From Gadus chalcogrammus (lineage: Eukaryota > Chordata > Actinopteri > Gadiformes > Gadidae), in contig NC_079423.1 in NCBI RefSeq assembly GCF_026213295.1, forward strand, positions 15,965,087-16,029,086: a stretch of 64,000 bases of DNA, read 5' to 3'. This document shows, in pieces, positions 1-12,692 of the stretch (position 1 is the first letter of the stretch; every line of letters starts with the position of its first letter). The position numbers were made by a program, and so were the translations under genes. The notes below the pieces were generated by a model. It was not told the origin of the DNA. It saw only the letters and a program-made list of their open reading frames with translations, and made no database searches.

Positions 1-190
1 TGTGCGGCAGATGGTGGCAGACAGATGAGGGTGATTTTTAATTGTAAATCAGAAAGACGTGCGGTCTGCTGTCAACAAATTCAATTCCATGCAGCGCGGG
101 ATATTAACCACTGCAGAAGTGGTAAAGCGCTTAGACTTGGCCAGCCCCCGCTGTTCTTCAGATACATGTGCAGACGTGTCGAGGCTTGAG

Positions 191-201
191 CACACACACA
201 G

Positions 202-292
<91 letters not shown>
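191..292. repeat. (CA)n microsatellite
   Basis: About 51 CA units with one interruption (GT near 201). Confidence 0.97.
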
Positions 293-293
<1 letters not shown>

Positions 294-977
294 GCTCTCG
301 CCGGTACATGCGCAATCCCACGTACACATGCTTGTACTGATGTGTAGGTGCACGTGAAAGTGTTTTTTGTAATCAACTGCTGGAACAGATGGAGGGTTTC
401 CCAGACATGTTTGTGGACCCTGGAGGTAGGGGTTCAATCATGCTCTTGCTCCCCAGAGACAGTATTTTGGAGGTAATCCTAACGGCCTTTTCTGTTGCCT
501 GTTTGGTCTGACCGAGGGCGGCAGAGAAAATGATATAAAACATCTATATTCCTGGTTCGACCTCAGCAGACGTGCGTGACTCTGCTCGTTTAACTTGTTT
601 GGTGCTGCTTACATCAACATCCTTTTCGTTCATTTGAAGAATTCATACTTTGATCTCGATTATAGTTCAGGGATTGGTATAGAAAAGTAAACTAGGAGTT
701 TGGTTTACAACTCCAAAGGTCTAACTATAAAAACATTGTGTCCCTGATGCAGAGTAACATTTTGTCGAAGCTACGGAGAGTGAATAGCTGATCGAGTGAT
801 CAACATTAGTGTGATGATCATCCAAAAATGTCTTCCTTTCATTTACGATCAAGGACAGAAGCACCAGACCATAAGTTTTAAAGATCTACAGAGAATTTCT
901 TCCCCGCTCCTCCACTAATTATATAAGACTTTGTAAGATGTTATAGACGCAAAAGTCAACACATTTCACTGGCGGGA
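293..977. other. Unique intergenic sequence, nothing recognised
   Basis: No frame of interest and no repeat beyond short AT-rich words. Confidence 0.6.
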
Positions 978-1245
978 TGTGATTCAGGGGGTAGAGAGGG
1001 TTGGCTGGTAACCGGAAGGTTACTAATTCGGTCCCCTAGCTCCTCCTAGCTAAATGTCGAGGTGTCCCTGGGCGAGAGACCTCACCCTAACTGCTCCCGA
1101 CGAGCTGGCTGTCGCCATGCATGGTGCACACTTCTGTCGGTGTGTGAATGTGTGCACGACTGGGTGAAAGTTAGGCAATGTTGTAATGCGCTTGGAGTGG
1201 CCACTGGTTAGGAAAGCCCTATATAAATGCCAGTTACAATTGACC
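978..1245 (+). mobile_element. tRNA-derived SINE, near full length
   Basis: The head GGTAGAGAGGGTTGGCTGGT then AACCGGAAGGTTACTAATTC is tRNA-like. The body follows (GTCGAGGTGTCCCTGGGCGA, GTGTGAATGTGTGCACGACT). The tail TGTAATGCGCTTGGAGTGG...CCCTATATAAATGCCAGTTA is the end shared by a very common fish SINE type. Two other partial copies occur at 22661 and 56588. Confidence 0.75.
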
Positions 1246-2964
1246 CCCCCATCTCCTGCTTTGCCACCAGGCTGTGACAAGAAGCCCATCCGCCCACACA
1301 TTACAGAAGATGGCAAGAACTGGCTGTGGTTCTTTTTTTATGCACTTACTTACACTGTACTTACACGGGTGTCAACAGCAACACTTGGCATGCCCCGAGT
1401 GTGCATGAGTTAATGGTCTGTGTCGGCTGCCAAGACTGGAAGCCATTCCCGCTGACGTCAACCTGTTGAGACAAAGGAAAGTGTTGTTATGTCCTGCTGG
1501 AGAAACACATGCGGTGTATGGGGTTGGCGCCCTGTCCTCTGTTTAGATGGCAGTCAGAGTGGTTACGTCATCGCTTGTCCGACGCAACTGACACTGGGTT
1601 CAGTTAAGGGTCTTTAAGGAGGAGGCTGAGGTGAGGTGCCTTGCTCAAGGACAACAGGGTTTCAAACGCAGAAACATTCATCTGGAGGTCGAACAACATG
1701 AATAAGAGATACATGGAAAATAGGATTATTATGCCGAACGACCACTTGAATTCAAAACTGAACATTCCTAGGGCACACATTTTACGGGAGAACAAATTAT
1801 AAATAATTGAGGAAATTTAAGGACTTACAAGTTTTGAAAAGTGGAAACAGTAATTATTCTGAAACATAAACACAAATAGTTTCTGAATAATGAATCATGA
1901 AGGCACACCAAAGTACTTGTTTGTCCAAACAAAGGAAATTAAACTGTGGAAATTAAAAGTCGAACAGTTCTGAGGTTTCGCTGTAGTTTGTCTGCAGCAG
2001 CCCAGGGTGGAATACATTTCTCCACTGTGGCTCATGAGATCTATTCTGTTTGTGAACCACATGTGGTCGAGCTATTTGTCTGTTCCGTTGCAACTCACAT
2101 ATTTTTTTTGCATTAAACAGATTAAATAGTTCCTGAGTGTTCTAATCATGCCTGGGTGTGTCTCATCCAAAATTTCACTATTTTCCATCGCTGCTCACTG
2201 GCAAATGGTATCAGACTTCAATATTTTAAAGGCTTCTGTCTGCACCTTGTTTTAAAGTGCAGGTTATACGGCATTGTCTTCAAACAAACAAAGAGAGAAG
2301 ACTCTAGGGTTCTAATTTACGAAAACAAAAACAAACCATAAACCCTCCTAAAAGACTGTTCTCTACCCTCAAGGCACAGTTTGATCCGTGCAACTGATGG
2401 ATTATGTCCTTAGCCGGTTGAACTTCAGGTCCAAACTCGGTAGGAACGTCTGCTAAATATAGAACTCAACTCAATTGATCATTGTACAAATGTGCGGCTT
2501 TTCCTCTGACGTTTCCTTTGCAATTGGATTTAACCGTCTGCGACTTACCACATTCTTGCCTTTGGGCCAAATGTGTTACAGTGCACCATTCTACTATAAT
2601 TCTCCAGTCCATGCAGTGGACCTTGGGTCTGTGTGTGTGTATTGTCCTGCCAGGCCGGGTACGTATCGGATGTGAAGTCACAGCGTTTTGTCTGGAGGGG
2701 GGGGGGGCGGTCAAAAGGCTACATCTTCCCACAGGGCAGAAATGTGTTAAAGGCGAGCTCTCTAAGCTGTGCCAGGCATTCGTGGCATGGCTTGGGCCAG
2801 AGGCACAGTGTCTATAGATGAAGTCCCTTTTTTTAGGTACCCAGTATCATCTCAGCTGGTACCACCTGCTGATCGGCTGAGGTTTGACTCTCTGCATCCT
2901 GCCACTGTACTGGTGTCAGCCCTTAACCTCCCCCCAACACAACCTGTTTCTCTTTAAGGCTGCA
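1246..2964. other. Intergenic sequence, no gene seen
   Basis: AT-rich, mostly unique. A short GAGGTGCCTTGCTCAAGGAC near 1632-1651 resembles a segment of some fish SINEs but is too short to call. Confidence 0.55.
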
Positions 2965-2980
2965 TCTCTCTCTCCGTCTC

Positions 2981-3043
<63 letters not shown>
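2965..3043. repeat. (TC)n microsatellite
   Basis: Imperfect TC run that becomes pure from about 2990. Confidence 0.96.
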
Positions 3044-3046
<3 letters not shown>

Positions 3047-3659
3047 GGTCTCTGATATTTCAAACCTTTTTCAACTTCTCATACATATTCTCTTTTGCGT
3101 TCTCCTACTCCTCACTATCAGCAAACACTGCTTTTCATTCCAATGCATTTTTCATTTTTTCACTGCCCTGTTGCCATGGTTACCGGCTTTCATCCAATCA
3201 AAAAAGAGGGGTGACGAGAGGTGACGAAAGACCTAGGAAGAGCTAATTCTTCGCCATTTGTCTTTGGCCCCCTCCCCACTTAAACTCTCCGTTACTCATT
3301 ACCTGGAGGCTCTCAATTAAACTATTGTCAGGCGTCAGCTATAACACACTTCCTGCTCCCCCCCTCCACTTCCTGCCCCCCCCCCAACCCTCCGTACTCT
3401 ATCTACACAGAAGCTAGGATATTAAACTCCAATATTTATGGCTCTTGCGAAAGGAGCCTGAAATATCAGTGACAACTTAACCATGATTGTGTTCAAAGAG
3501 GGCGCGACCGGTTGTGTGAAATGAAGGGTGCCTCGAATAAGGGGGAGAACGGAGAACGCAGACGTAGAGGTGTAGACACTGTGGGCATTCAAGGTGCATT
3601 ACGAGAGAGGACAGACGAGAGCGATACACGGAGAGGCAGGCGGAAGATGAAGGTGGGGG

Positions 3660-3780
3660 AGGCGGTGGCGGTGGTGTGTGTGTGTGTGTGTTGGGGGGGG
3701 GTGCGCTGGGGAGACTGGTGGTGTGTGTGTGGAGGGGAGGGGGGAGGCCGGTGGTGTGTTGGGGGGGGGGGGGGGGTGAG
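3660..3780. repeat. G/T-rich low-complexity tract with G runs
   Basis: Alternating short (GT)n and G runs, including about 15 consecutive G near 3762-3776. Another long G run lies at about 3877-3892. Confidence 0.9.
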
Positions 3781-4165
3781 GGAGACGCGTGAGGCTGCAA
3801 TGCTGATCAAAGTGTTAACGGGACCACGGGAGGGAAGAGAAGAAAGCGACTGGAGAGCCGATGGAAGCGCGTTGGGAGGGGGGGGGGGGGGGGTGAAGGA
3901 GAGAGAGACGATGCTGTGAAAGAAAGGCTGGTGATCAAAGGAGAGATGAGGAGATGAGGGGGAGAAGAGGGGAGGAGGAGGAAGTAGAAACAGCAGAAGG
4001 GTGGCAGACAGAGTCAGTTCCACGAAAGGAAGTTACCTTTTTCTTTTCTTCTCCAAACCACAGACAACCACGTCGGTGACGTAGCCATCGTGTGAAGGAT
4101 TGTGTCTACTTTTTTTTTTATACCTTGACCAGGGACTGGGTACCAACATGCCCAACTACCCCTAT

Positions 4166-4600
4166 AAACACACGCGCGCGCGCGCGCTCGCGGGTACACA
4201 CCGCACACACATGAGCGTGCGGATGTGACGTACAAAACACTGCTTGAATTTTAAAAACACACACACACACGCATGCACACACACAACCACACACACACAC
4301 ACGCACACAGAAACAAACACACACCGCACACAAACCCACGCACAAACGCACACACAACGATGTACAATTGTACACTGTTTGAATTATACGCACTAACACA
4401 CACACACACACACGCACACACAAACAAACACACGCCACACGCTTAACGATGTACTGCTCCAATACACTGGATACACTACTCAAATTCAACACAAGCACAC
4501 ACACACACGCACGCACACACAAACACACACACCGCACACACAACCGTACACCCACACACGCGATGATTTACAAAACGCTGCTCGAATTTGACACAATTAT
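4166..4600. repeat. Imperfect CA-rich minisatellite with a roughly 90-135 bp period
   Basis: Units start near 4222, 4358, 4447 and 4561 with GATG(T)...TACAAAACRCTGCTYGAATTT-like sequence and continue into CA tracts. It is preceded by a (CG)n stretch at 4173-4186. Confidence 0.7.
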
Positions 4601-4894
4601 TTTGCATCTGTCACGCTGAGAGGCGACGGCAGCCAAAATGAAAGCCATGAACGACCAAACCCATGATCACAAGGCCGGTCCCACTCTCCCCCCGACGTCC
4701 CCACTGATGTCTGACGGTCCGCGGCCACTGTCCTCCTCCTCCTCCTCCTCCGTGGGCAAATCTTCCGGGCTCGGCTGGCTAATGAGCCGATGAACAGCGG
4801 AGCGGGGACGAGGGAGGAGCGGAAAGGTGGAGGCTCACACTGTGTAGAGGCAGCGCTGGAGTCATTTAAATAATGCCTTCCTTGTCTTCTCTCT

Positions 4895-4899
<5 letters not shown>

Positions 4900-4936
<37 letters not shown>

Positions 4937-4953
4937 CCCCCCCCCCCCCCCCC
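4900..4953. repeat. (TC)n followed by poly-C
   Basis: About 17 TC units run directly into about 20 C residues. Confidence 0.95.
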
Positions 4954-7194
4954 GCCACCCGACGCCCACTGCCTAACCAGCCACCAGCCAGCCCGCTGGT
5001 ACTTTCATATTTTTTTGTTCTTTGGGTGGTGGAGTGAGCGAAGAAGAAATAGAGGTTAACCCACAGAAGACAACAGTACAAAGATTTTGCTCAAAAGGCA
5101 AGCTGTAACGAATGGCGGAACGTGAAACCAGCATGTTTCTTTTTTTCGATTTTAGGTCAAACAAAGTGCCCTACGATGTGCTTGGATTCAAAGTGCACTA
5201 AATTATATATTTCGTTATTTTAAGTCACTGTTACCCCTTGTTGACAAAAAGAGCTGTTCTCAACAGAACGGACATGCTCATTGGACAGCTTTCGTACCTT
5301 GTTTGCATCCGGATCTGGGTTCAAACCTGACTGCGGCCCTTGTTAGAATCATATCTTGCAAATGTGTATTTGTGTTCTTATTACATTTTGTGTAGTCGTT
5401 GGTTTCTTGCTGTGCCGCACGCTACGCAGTAAGGATTCGAACAGCAGGATTTCCTCCAGTAATCACTGAAAAAACTAAAGTACACTTTGCAGAGAGTATG
5501 TTTATACCATTACCCGTCCGTCAGATTATTTCCAGATGTTTTTCAATCAGTTGAAGGCCATTAAGCAACGTAAAAGTGACATAAAAGCTGTGGCAACATC
5601 TACATTATTTAATACCGTCTCATTCAACATGGTGCTTTAGCAAAGTCCAAATGCAGCATTTCCTGATGCTGAAGGGATTTGGTATGATGGCTATTCAAGC
5701 TCTTTCTGACCTTGTTTAGCATCATTTAGCCTCATTAAGCTAATTTGGGGTTTTTTTGAGCAAATTTCATGAATACAAAAATGAAAGAGATGTAAATAAC
5801 GTTTTGCTTTTAACCATGTTTGAATTTTTGGTCATTTTGTCATCATAGTTAGAAAATGTGTTTACTCGTTCTCACATCAAGCCTTTTAGGGCATCCCTCA
5901 AATGGCTAATGAGAGATTTGGTTGCAATCAAGGCTTTTCATGGCCTTGGGGTGCAATTGTTTAATCTAAAAGGAGGGAAGTTGTTGTCTTTGTTAGATGT
6001 CGTGGATGTGGAGGGCACCTAGTATAAATGAGCCTGTGAAGGTTAGCTAATTGGTTCTTTGCTTGGATGGAGAGAGTTGAAGCCACGGTTTTAAGGTTTG
6101 ACAATGGCAATTCTGGTTTAGATACCATTTTACTAATTTACGGTTCTTCTTAGATAATTCTCAGATGCTCTCTGAATAGCACTGCAAAGTGTAACAATAA
6201 CTTGTCCATGTGTTTAAGTTACCATTGTGTTTTCGACCCTTCTTTGGTCATTCCAGTGGAATATGCTTACATTTCGTTTACATTTTGTCCGATGTCTTTC
6301 ATATTTTCCATACCCATCCTCCTCCTCGAACTCACAAGCTTCCTTCCTTCAGAGTCATTTGAAGAAGCTAAGGGGTCAGGAGGAGAGAGTAAGGGGTTCA
6401 TTCCCAAGCCGAAATGTAGTCCTTCTGGATTTAAAACCCCACTGTCTACATCCCTGAGCCAGATCCTTATCTGCTCCTTAAGGCATCTGAATTCACTATG
6501 AGTCTCTCGGATCAAACAACAACGTAATAAAACGAAAAACCGAAAGTGCGTTGTGTGCAAACGGTTGCTAAGCTTAAGGCCGACTTTGGCCCAATAGGTA
6601 AGAGGTTGTCAAAGTTCCTTAAGTGCTTTTTACATTTCCTATGAATGATGTATGGGTGGTGTTGGCCAGAGAGGTGGAGGAGGATGGTGTGGTTAAGAAA
6701 GAGAGTGAACGAGAGAGAGAGAATGCAATGTCGGGCCGAGGAGCAAATTAGCATTGATCAAGTGGGCTAGAATTACACTGAACTCAGCTGGTTCTCTGGC
6801 CTTGGCCGGCTGGAAGGTCTTGATCGTGGGTGTGGGAAGGCGAGGTGGGGCACTAGAATGATGACCGAAACATTTTTTACACTTTCCTTCCTAAATTGAA
6901 AATTGATGTATCGGGTGGAAGTTGGAAAAAAGCCGGAAATAACCTCGTGTTCATGCAGGTTAATCAAACATTATTCGAGATTTCCCCAGAATAATAGGCT
7001 ACTAAATATTACATTTGCTTTATATAATTACAGACACAGAAAGTAAATTTAGCCGTGTGACATGTTTAAAGAGCTTAAACCATGTATTTATTTTAGATGC
7101 TCGCTTTTCCTGTTAAATATACATTTGTCTTGCAAGCAAGAACCAAACAAATTGAGTTGTCAACTCATGGCTGCATCAAGATGCATTTGTCACA
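4954..7194. other. Unique AT-rich intergenic sequence, no gene seen
   Basis: The small open frames here have no recognisable similarity or splice context. There are no dinucleotide tracts. Confidence 0.55.
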
Positions 7195-7585
7195 TTGTAG
7201 TGTTCGTCTGTGAGTGTGGTTGTGCCTCTGTGATTGTGTTTTTGTGTGTGTGTGTGTGTGTGTGTGTGCCTTGATGTGTGTGTGTGCCTCGATGTGTGCG
7301 TGTGTGTGATTCTGTGTTTGCGGTTGTGCCTCTGAGTGTGTGTTCATACATGTGTGCGTGCGTGTGTGTGTGCGGTTCTGCCTCTTTGAGTGTGTGTGTG
7401 GCTGTGCCTCTGTGTGTGTGTGCGTGCATGTGTATTTGAGTGTGTGTGTGTGGATGTGATTGTGTGTATGCCGTTGTGCCTCTGTAATTGTATGCGTGCG
7501 TGTGTGTGTGTTGAGTGAGTGTGAATGCGATTGTGCCTCTGTAATTGTATGCGTGTGTGCGTGTTTGTGTGTGCGTGTGTGTAGA
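7195..7585. repeat. TG-rich minisatellite with GTGCCTCTG units
   Basis: TGTGCCTCTG or close variants recur about eight times, separated by TG tracts of uneven length. The last two units share CTCTGTAATTGTATGCGTG. The period is irregular, about 20-70 bp. Confidence 0.8.
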
Positions 7586-7886
7586 GGTGGCAGGGATGAA
7601 GAGTGGCACAGCGGATAAAACAAGGTGGGAGATAAAAGGTAGGGAGGGGTGGAATGTGCGGGGGAGAGGTAAAGTGATCCAGGGGTATGAGGAGATGACA
7701 GAGTGATGGATGGACTCGCTCCAGATGGACACTGAGCAGACACAGAGCACGCAGGGAGACTCTAGACTCTCAAGCATGCAGGGTTCTCTCTCGATGCCGT
7801 ACCATGCATACACAGATACACAGATACAGATGTACACGTGTGCACGTATACACATATGCAGAGATATACGCCTACATGCATACATG

Positions 7887-7934
7887 ATACACACACACAC
7901 ACACACACATAGGCACCGTCCCTCACACCATGCA

Positions 7935-7977
<43 letters not shown>

Positions 7978-7995
7978 TGTCACTCACACCATACA

Positions 7996-8041
<46 letters not shown>

Positions 8042-8138
8042 CACTGTCACTCACATCGTGTGCACACAAAGGCACAACACTGTTTCCTCCAAAACGAATC
8101 CATTTCTACTATGTGATAGACTGAATATACAACACAAT

Positions 8139-8189
<51 letters not shown>

Positions 8190-8197
8190 GCACACAT
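7887..8197. repeat. (CA)n cluster with tandem flanks
   Basis: Three CA tracts (about 7889-7909, 7935-7973 and 7992-8039) are separated by related spacers (GGCACCGTCCCTCACACCAT, GACTGTCACTCACACCATAC, GGCACTGTCACTCACATCGT), so the tract and spacer expanded together. A fourth CA tract lies at about 8143-8197. Confidence 0.9.
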
Positions 8198-9370
8198 TAA
8201 TTATGTGCGCCATGCAGCAGTGGGTAGCACTTTGACTAATAACTGTAAACAAGTATCACCATGGGGCCCATCGCGGAGCTGCGTAATGGTTATTGCCGTA
8301 ATCATTCTTCCTATGATTATCAGAGGCTGTCATTAGCTAAAGGATGTTCTCCCGCACAATGCACCACTGGCACACGCAGGGAGAAAAGCGTCTTACTAGA
8401 GCCCCTCTCTCCATTTCTGACATTTGTATCCCAAACACATCTGTTTGCAAGATGTGACTTCCACGCACGACGTGCAACAGGCTCCTCGAGGGAGGTTTTT
8501 TTGCGTCGGAGAATAAAAACGCAACGATAAATTCGAGCGCCGCTGCGGAGACGTAACACCGTCGTAGCAGCGAGTCGGCTGTGGCGCTCGACCCGTCAAG
8601 AAGGCAACGTGAGAGCTCCCATCTGGCGCCGTGTGTGCGCGTCTGTCTGGGTGTGCTTGTGTTGAAGTGCGCCAATGCTGAAACGAGCGTTCGACAACCT
8701 TGTAATCAGCCAACGGGGGTTGTGGGGAGTGTGTGTCTGGGAAGTGTGAACGCTAACAAACAAACCCAGAAACAGACTGTATTTCGTCAGCGCGTGTTAT
8801 TCCTTTGGACTCGCGCTTTTGTGGAAGGAACGATTGACAAAATCCGTTTTGGAAGTTGTTCCGGAGGCAGACGACTCAAAGCTGTTATTTGCGGGTCGCC
8901 CAGTCTGCCGGTTTGTGTCTGAAAAAATCAGATAAAAACCAGTGCTATAACAGATGAGGTAGAAAAACTCGAAAAAACTGCTTCGGCTCTTCTATTAAAA
9001 ACAGTTTGACGACTCACTCGAAACCGAGTCCTCTCCCAAGGCCTGTTTGATTTTCTCCATTTCCTCACACCTGTACAGACAAAAGGCCTGGCTGACGCAG
9101 GGTGTGGGTGCTGTCCTTGGCCTAGCGGCGATGCGACCGCGTCTATGTGTGTGTGCTCTATCCTGCTTTATTGCACAATCAGTGCTCTGTAATGTGTCCA
9201 CACACAGTCCACCTTAATCAATAGTAATAAGGTTCCGGGAGGAGCCGATTGGCCGCTAGGTTCAGAATGCAGGCTGCAGCGGCGACTTATCGGGTTCGCG
9301 TTCTGGAATACGTTGTAATGAATAGGAGACATGGAGTCTTCAATAAGGGCTCTGAGGAAGGCTGTGATGA
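8198..9370. other. Intergenic sequence left of the TIR element
   Basis: Unique and partly GC-richer, with CCTATGATTATCAGAGGCTG and TCATTAGC near 8310-8336 in non-repetitive context. No coding signal was recognised. Confidence 0.5.
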
Positions 9371-9607
9371 GCTGTGTTCGAAAATCGTTCGCTATAACGG
9401 ATAGGGTGCTCGCCATTTTGTAGTGGTGTTCGAATTCTCAGTGGTTAATTTCATGCACTATATAGTGCACTTAAAATACAAAATACCAAAATTTGAGTGT
9501 ACATACGATGTTCCCTACATGTTACTCCCGTATACCACAATGCAATGCGGTTGTGTTTTTCCGTTGGAGAAAAAGAAGCTGAATAACTGCGAAAACGAAT
9601 ACATTTA

Positions 9608-10066
9608 ATAGATAGATAGATAGATATAGATAGATATATACTTTATTAATCCCGGGGGAAATTCAAGTATCCAGTAGCAGCCGAAAACACACATAAAAAC
9701 AGTGCAGATGGATGTGCAAAAATACAGATATAAATAAATATAAATAAATAAATAAATAAAATGTCCATTGTTGTTATCTATTGTCCTCCCTGCCTTTACT
9801 GGGAGCTGTTGTACAGTCTGATGGCCAGGGGGACGAAAGAGTTTTTTAGTCTATTAGTGGAGCTGGACTGGGACAGCAGTCGGCCACTGAAAACACTCCT
9901 CTGCCTGGTGAAGGTGTCATGCAGAGGGTGGTGGGTGTTGTCCAGGATGGACAGCAGTTTGTCAAGGGTCCTTCTCTCTGCCACTGTCACCAGAGAGTCC
10001 AGCTCTGTTCCCACTTCTGAGCCAGCACTCCTCACCAGTTATGTAATAATAGTAATAGTAGTGATG
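9608..10066 (-). mobile_element. 5'-truncated non-LTR retrotransposon (LINE) 3' end
   Basis: The minus-strand frame 10035-9796 encodes a peptide with RRTLDKLLSILDNTHHPLHD and the ending NRLKNSFVPLAIRLYNSS. This resembles the C-terminus of the reverse-transcriptase protein of fish LINEs (typically R-F/L-R-NSF-P-A-RLLN). It is followed by a short A+T-rich 3' UTR with GGGATTAATAAAG in element sense and a (TCTA)n tail at 9608-9640. Such 5' truncation with a microsatellite tail is typical of retroposition. It is a dead fragment, nested in the TIR-flanked element. Confidence 0.75.
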
Positions 10067-11100
10067 TAGTCTCCGGCTTTCGTTAAAAATGTCAACAATT
10101 TATTTGGGATTTAACGTAGAATATTTAACATTCAAAATTAATTTAAAAAAATTGAACAAGGAAATGTAACATTAAACATCAATACAACCTCCAGCTTTCC
10201 TCGTGAGTGCCGAGAAGGGTCCAGCTGCAGGCTTGGGCGTTTCCGTCATGACACAAGAACGCCCTTTAGGCGTTCCTGGTAGCGTTTCATCGACCAATCA
10301 CGAGGTGTTTCAAGAGGCATACTGGGTTTCGCAAGGCATACTGCGAAGCACAGTCGCAAAGCATACTATGCTTTCCTTCCTTATTGGCAATTTTACCTCT
10401 CTCGTCAGATTTAGCAATCATGGAGCCCCCACTTGGCTAACGTTAGTTCTATGCTACCCGTACTTGAAACTGCTGTTTGAGAACATCGAACTAGCGAATG
10501 TTACAGAAGTTGACAACCGTGCGAAGAAGAAGGGGTTCGGTGTTGACGGTGAAAGTTAGGCCGGTTTATAGCAGAGTTTCCGTTGTCTGTTATTACCGGT
10601 CATTGACCGGAAAAAAATTAGGAGGACCGGCAATTCAAAATGTCCCTGGTCAGAATGACCAGTGGCGACTGGTCATTAGGGGCAAGTCGCTACTCTCACA
10701 AGAAAAAAATAAAAGTATATATGTATAAAAAATATAATATATATATTCATATATATATTGTAAAAATAATTGAAGTGAACTGAGATAATTTTTCTTCCTG
10801 GTGGGGCTAGCCGCTAGCCCAATATGGCCATGGTGTGGACTTGGGACCGTTAAATATCCCAGGATGCATTTCGCATTTCGTATTTCACATTCCTGTTTTA
10901 AAATGTCAGTGTGTAAGCAATAAAATAGGATAAATAGGAACATTTTAAAAGTATAATAAAGATGGAGGCCTATTCAACATATTTGCATACTATTATTTTA
11001 AAATGAAAGAGGGGTTTTGTTTTACATAATTTGTTTATTGTATAAGTCGCTGATGGAGGAAACCCATCACAACGGAAATCCTGGTCGGATCTATCTGATT
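10067..11100. other. Left inner flank of the minisatellite
   Basis: AT-rich unique sequence with short palindromes (GGGCTAGCCGCTAGCCC at about 10804-10820). ACACAAGAACGCCC at 10251-10264 recurs on the right flank at 19861-19874. No transposase frame was seen. Confidence 0.5.
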
Positions 11101-11184
<84 letters not shown>

Positions 11185-11213
11185 TGTGTGTGTGTGTGTG
11201 TGTGCGTGTGTTA
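11101..11213. repeat. (TG)n microsatellite at the left edge of the minisatellite
   Basis: About 55 TG units with a few CG interruptions near the right end. The minisatellite core follows immediately. Confidence 0.96.
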
Positions 11214-11825
11214 CATGGAAAGTGTTACCCTTTACGTTTCATTTGATAAAAACGACAGTGTTACCCCTTATGTTTTTTTTCCATGATGACTGATGAAAAA
11301 CAACAGTGTTACCCCTTATATTTTATTTGACAATGACAATTATTTATTTATTTTCAAATATGTTTTTTTTCATGACGACCAATAAAATGAGACAGTGTTA
11401 CCCCTTATATTTTATTTGACAAAGACAACAGTGTGACCCCTTATGTTTTTTTCATGACGGCCAATAAAAAACAACAGTGTTACCACTTATGTTTTTTTTC
11501 TTGTCGAGCAAAGAAAAATGACAGTGTCACCCCTCATGTTTCATTTGATAAAAACGACAGTGTTACCCCCTATGTTTTATTCGATACATTTCAACAGTGT
11601 TACCCCTTATGTTTTTTTCATGACGACCGATAAAAAACGACAGTGTTACCCTTTACGTTTCACTTGATAAAAACGACAGTGTTACCCCTTATGTTTTTTT
11701 CCCATGATGACTGATGAAAAACAACAGTGTTACCCCTTATATTTTATTTTGACAAGGACAATTTTTTTTTTTTTAAATATGTTTTTTTTTCATGACGCCC
11801 AATGAAAAACGAAAGTGGTACCCCT

Positions 11826-11920
11826 GTCGAAGTTTTTGCATGGATCCGAACCTGAGCTGTTTAGAGAATTAACCCCTGAACTTATCAATGCACGATCAAG
11901 ACACCGAATAAAGTCAACAC
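11826..11920 (-). repeat. tRNA-like module A, copy 1, within minisatellite
   Basis: On the minus strand this reads as a degenerate tRNA gene. A TGGTGCATTGATAAG-like A-box region is altered here (TCGTGCATTGATAAG). It is followed by AACAGC and the B box GGTTCGGATCC (plus strand 11842-11852). A CAGG/CCTG-type T-stem is partly kept. It is probably not a functional tRNA. Confidence 0.5.
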
Positions 11921-12598
11921 TAAAACAACAGTGTTACCCCTTATGTTTTTTTTCATGAAGACCAATAAAAAACAACAGTGATACCCCTTATGCTTTTTTT
12001 CATGACGACCAAAGAAAAACAACAGTGTTACCCCCTATGTTTTATTTGATAAATATCGACAGAGTTACCCCTTATGTTTTTTTTCATGACGACCAATAAA
12101 AAACAACAGTGTTACCCCTTATGTTATTTTTCATGACGACCAATAAAAAACGACAGTGTTACCCCTTATGTTTTTTTTCATGACGACCAATAAAAAACAA
12201 CAGTGTTACCCCTTATGGTTTCTTTCATAACGACCAAAGAAAAATGACAATGTCACCCCTCATGTTTCATTTGAAAAAAACGACAGTGTTACCCCCTATG
12301 TTTTATTCGATACATTTCAACAGTGTTACCCGTTATGGGTTTTTCATGACGACATATAAAAAACGACAGTGTTACCCTTAACGTTTCATTTGATAAAAAC
12401 GACAGTGTTACCCCTTATGTTTTTTTCCCTTGATGACTGATGAAAAACAACAGTGTTACCCCTTATATTTTATTTTGACAAGTACAATTTTTTTTTTTTT
12501 TTAAACGTTTTTTTTTTCATGACGACCAATAAAAACGACAGTGTTACCCCTTGTGGTTTTTTTCATGACGACCAAAGAAAAACAACAGTGGTACCCCT

Positions 12599-12692
12599 GT
12601 CGAAGTTTTTGCATGGATCCGAACTTGAGCTGTTTAGAGTATTAACCCCTGAACTTATCAATGCACCAACAAGACACCGAATAAAGTCAACA
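12599..12692 (-). repeat. tRNA-like module A, copy 2
   Basis: Same module as at 11826, with a changed B box (AGTTCGGATCC) near 12615-12625 and GTTGGTGCATTGATAAG in the A-box region on the minus strand. Confidence 0.45.

Noticed and set aside
1626..1665. Extra SINE fragment (GAGGTGCCTTGCTCAAGGAC)
   Set aside because: Only about 20 bases match a remembered SINE segment; too short to call.
5300..5350. tRNA B-box-like GGGTTCAAACC near a possible SINE
   Set aside because: No A box or SINE body found around it.
11216..11640. Telomeric repeat origin for the TTACCCC core
   Set aside because: The core occurs once per roughly 47-bp unit and is not a TTAGGG/CCCTAA tandem.
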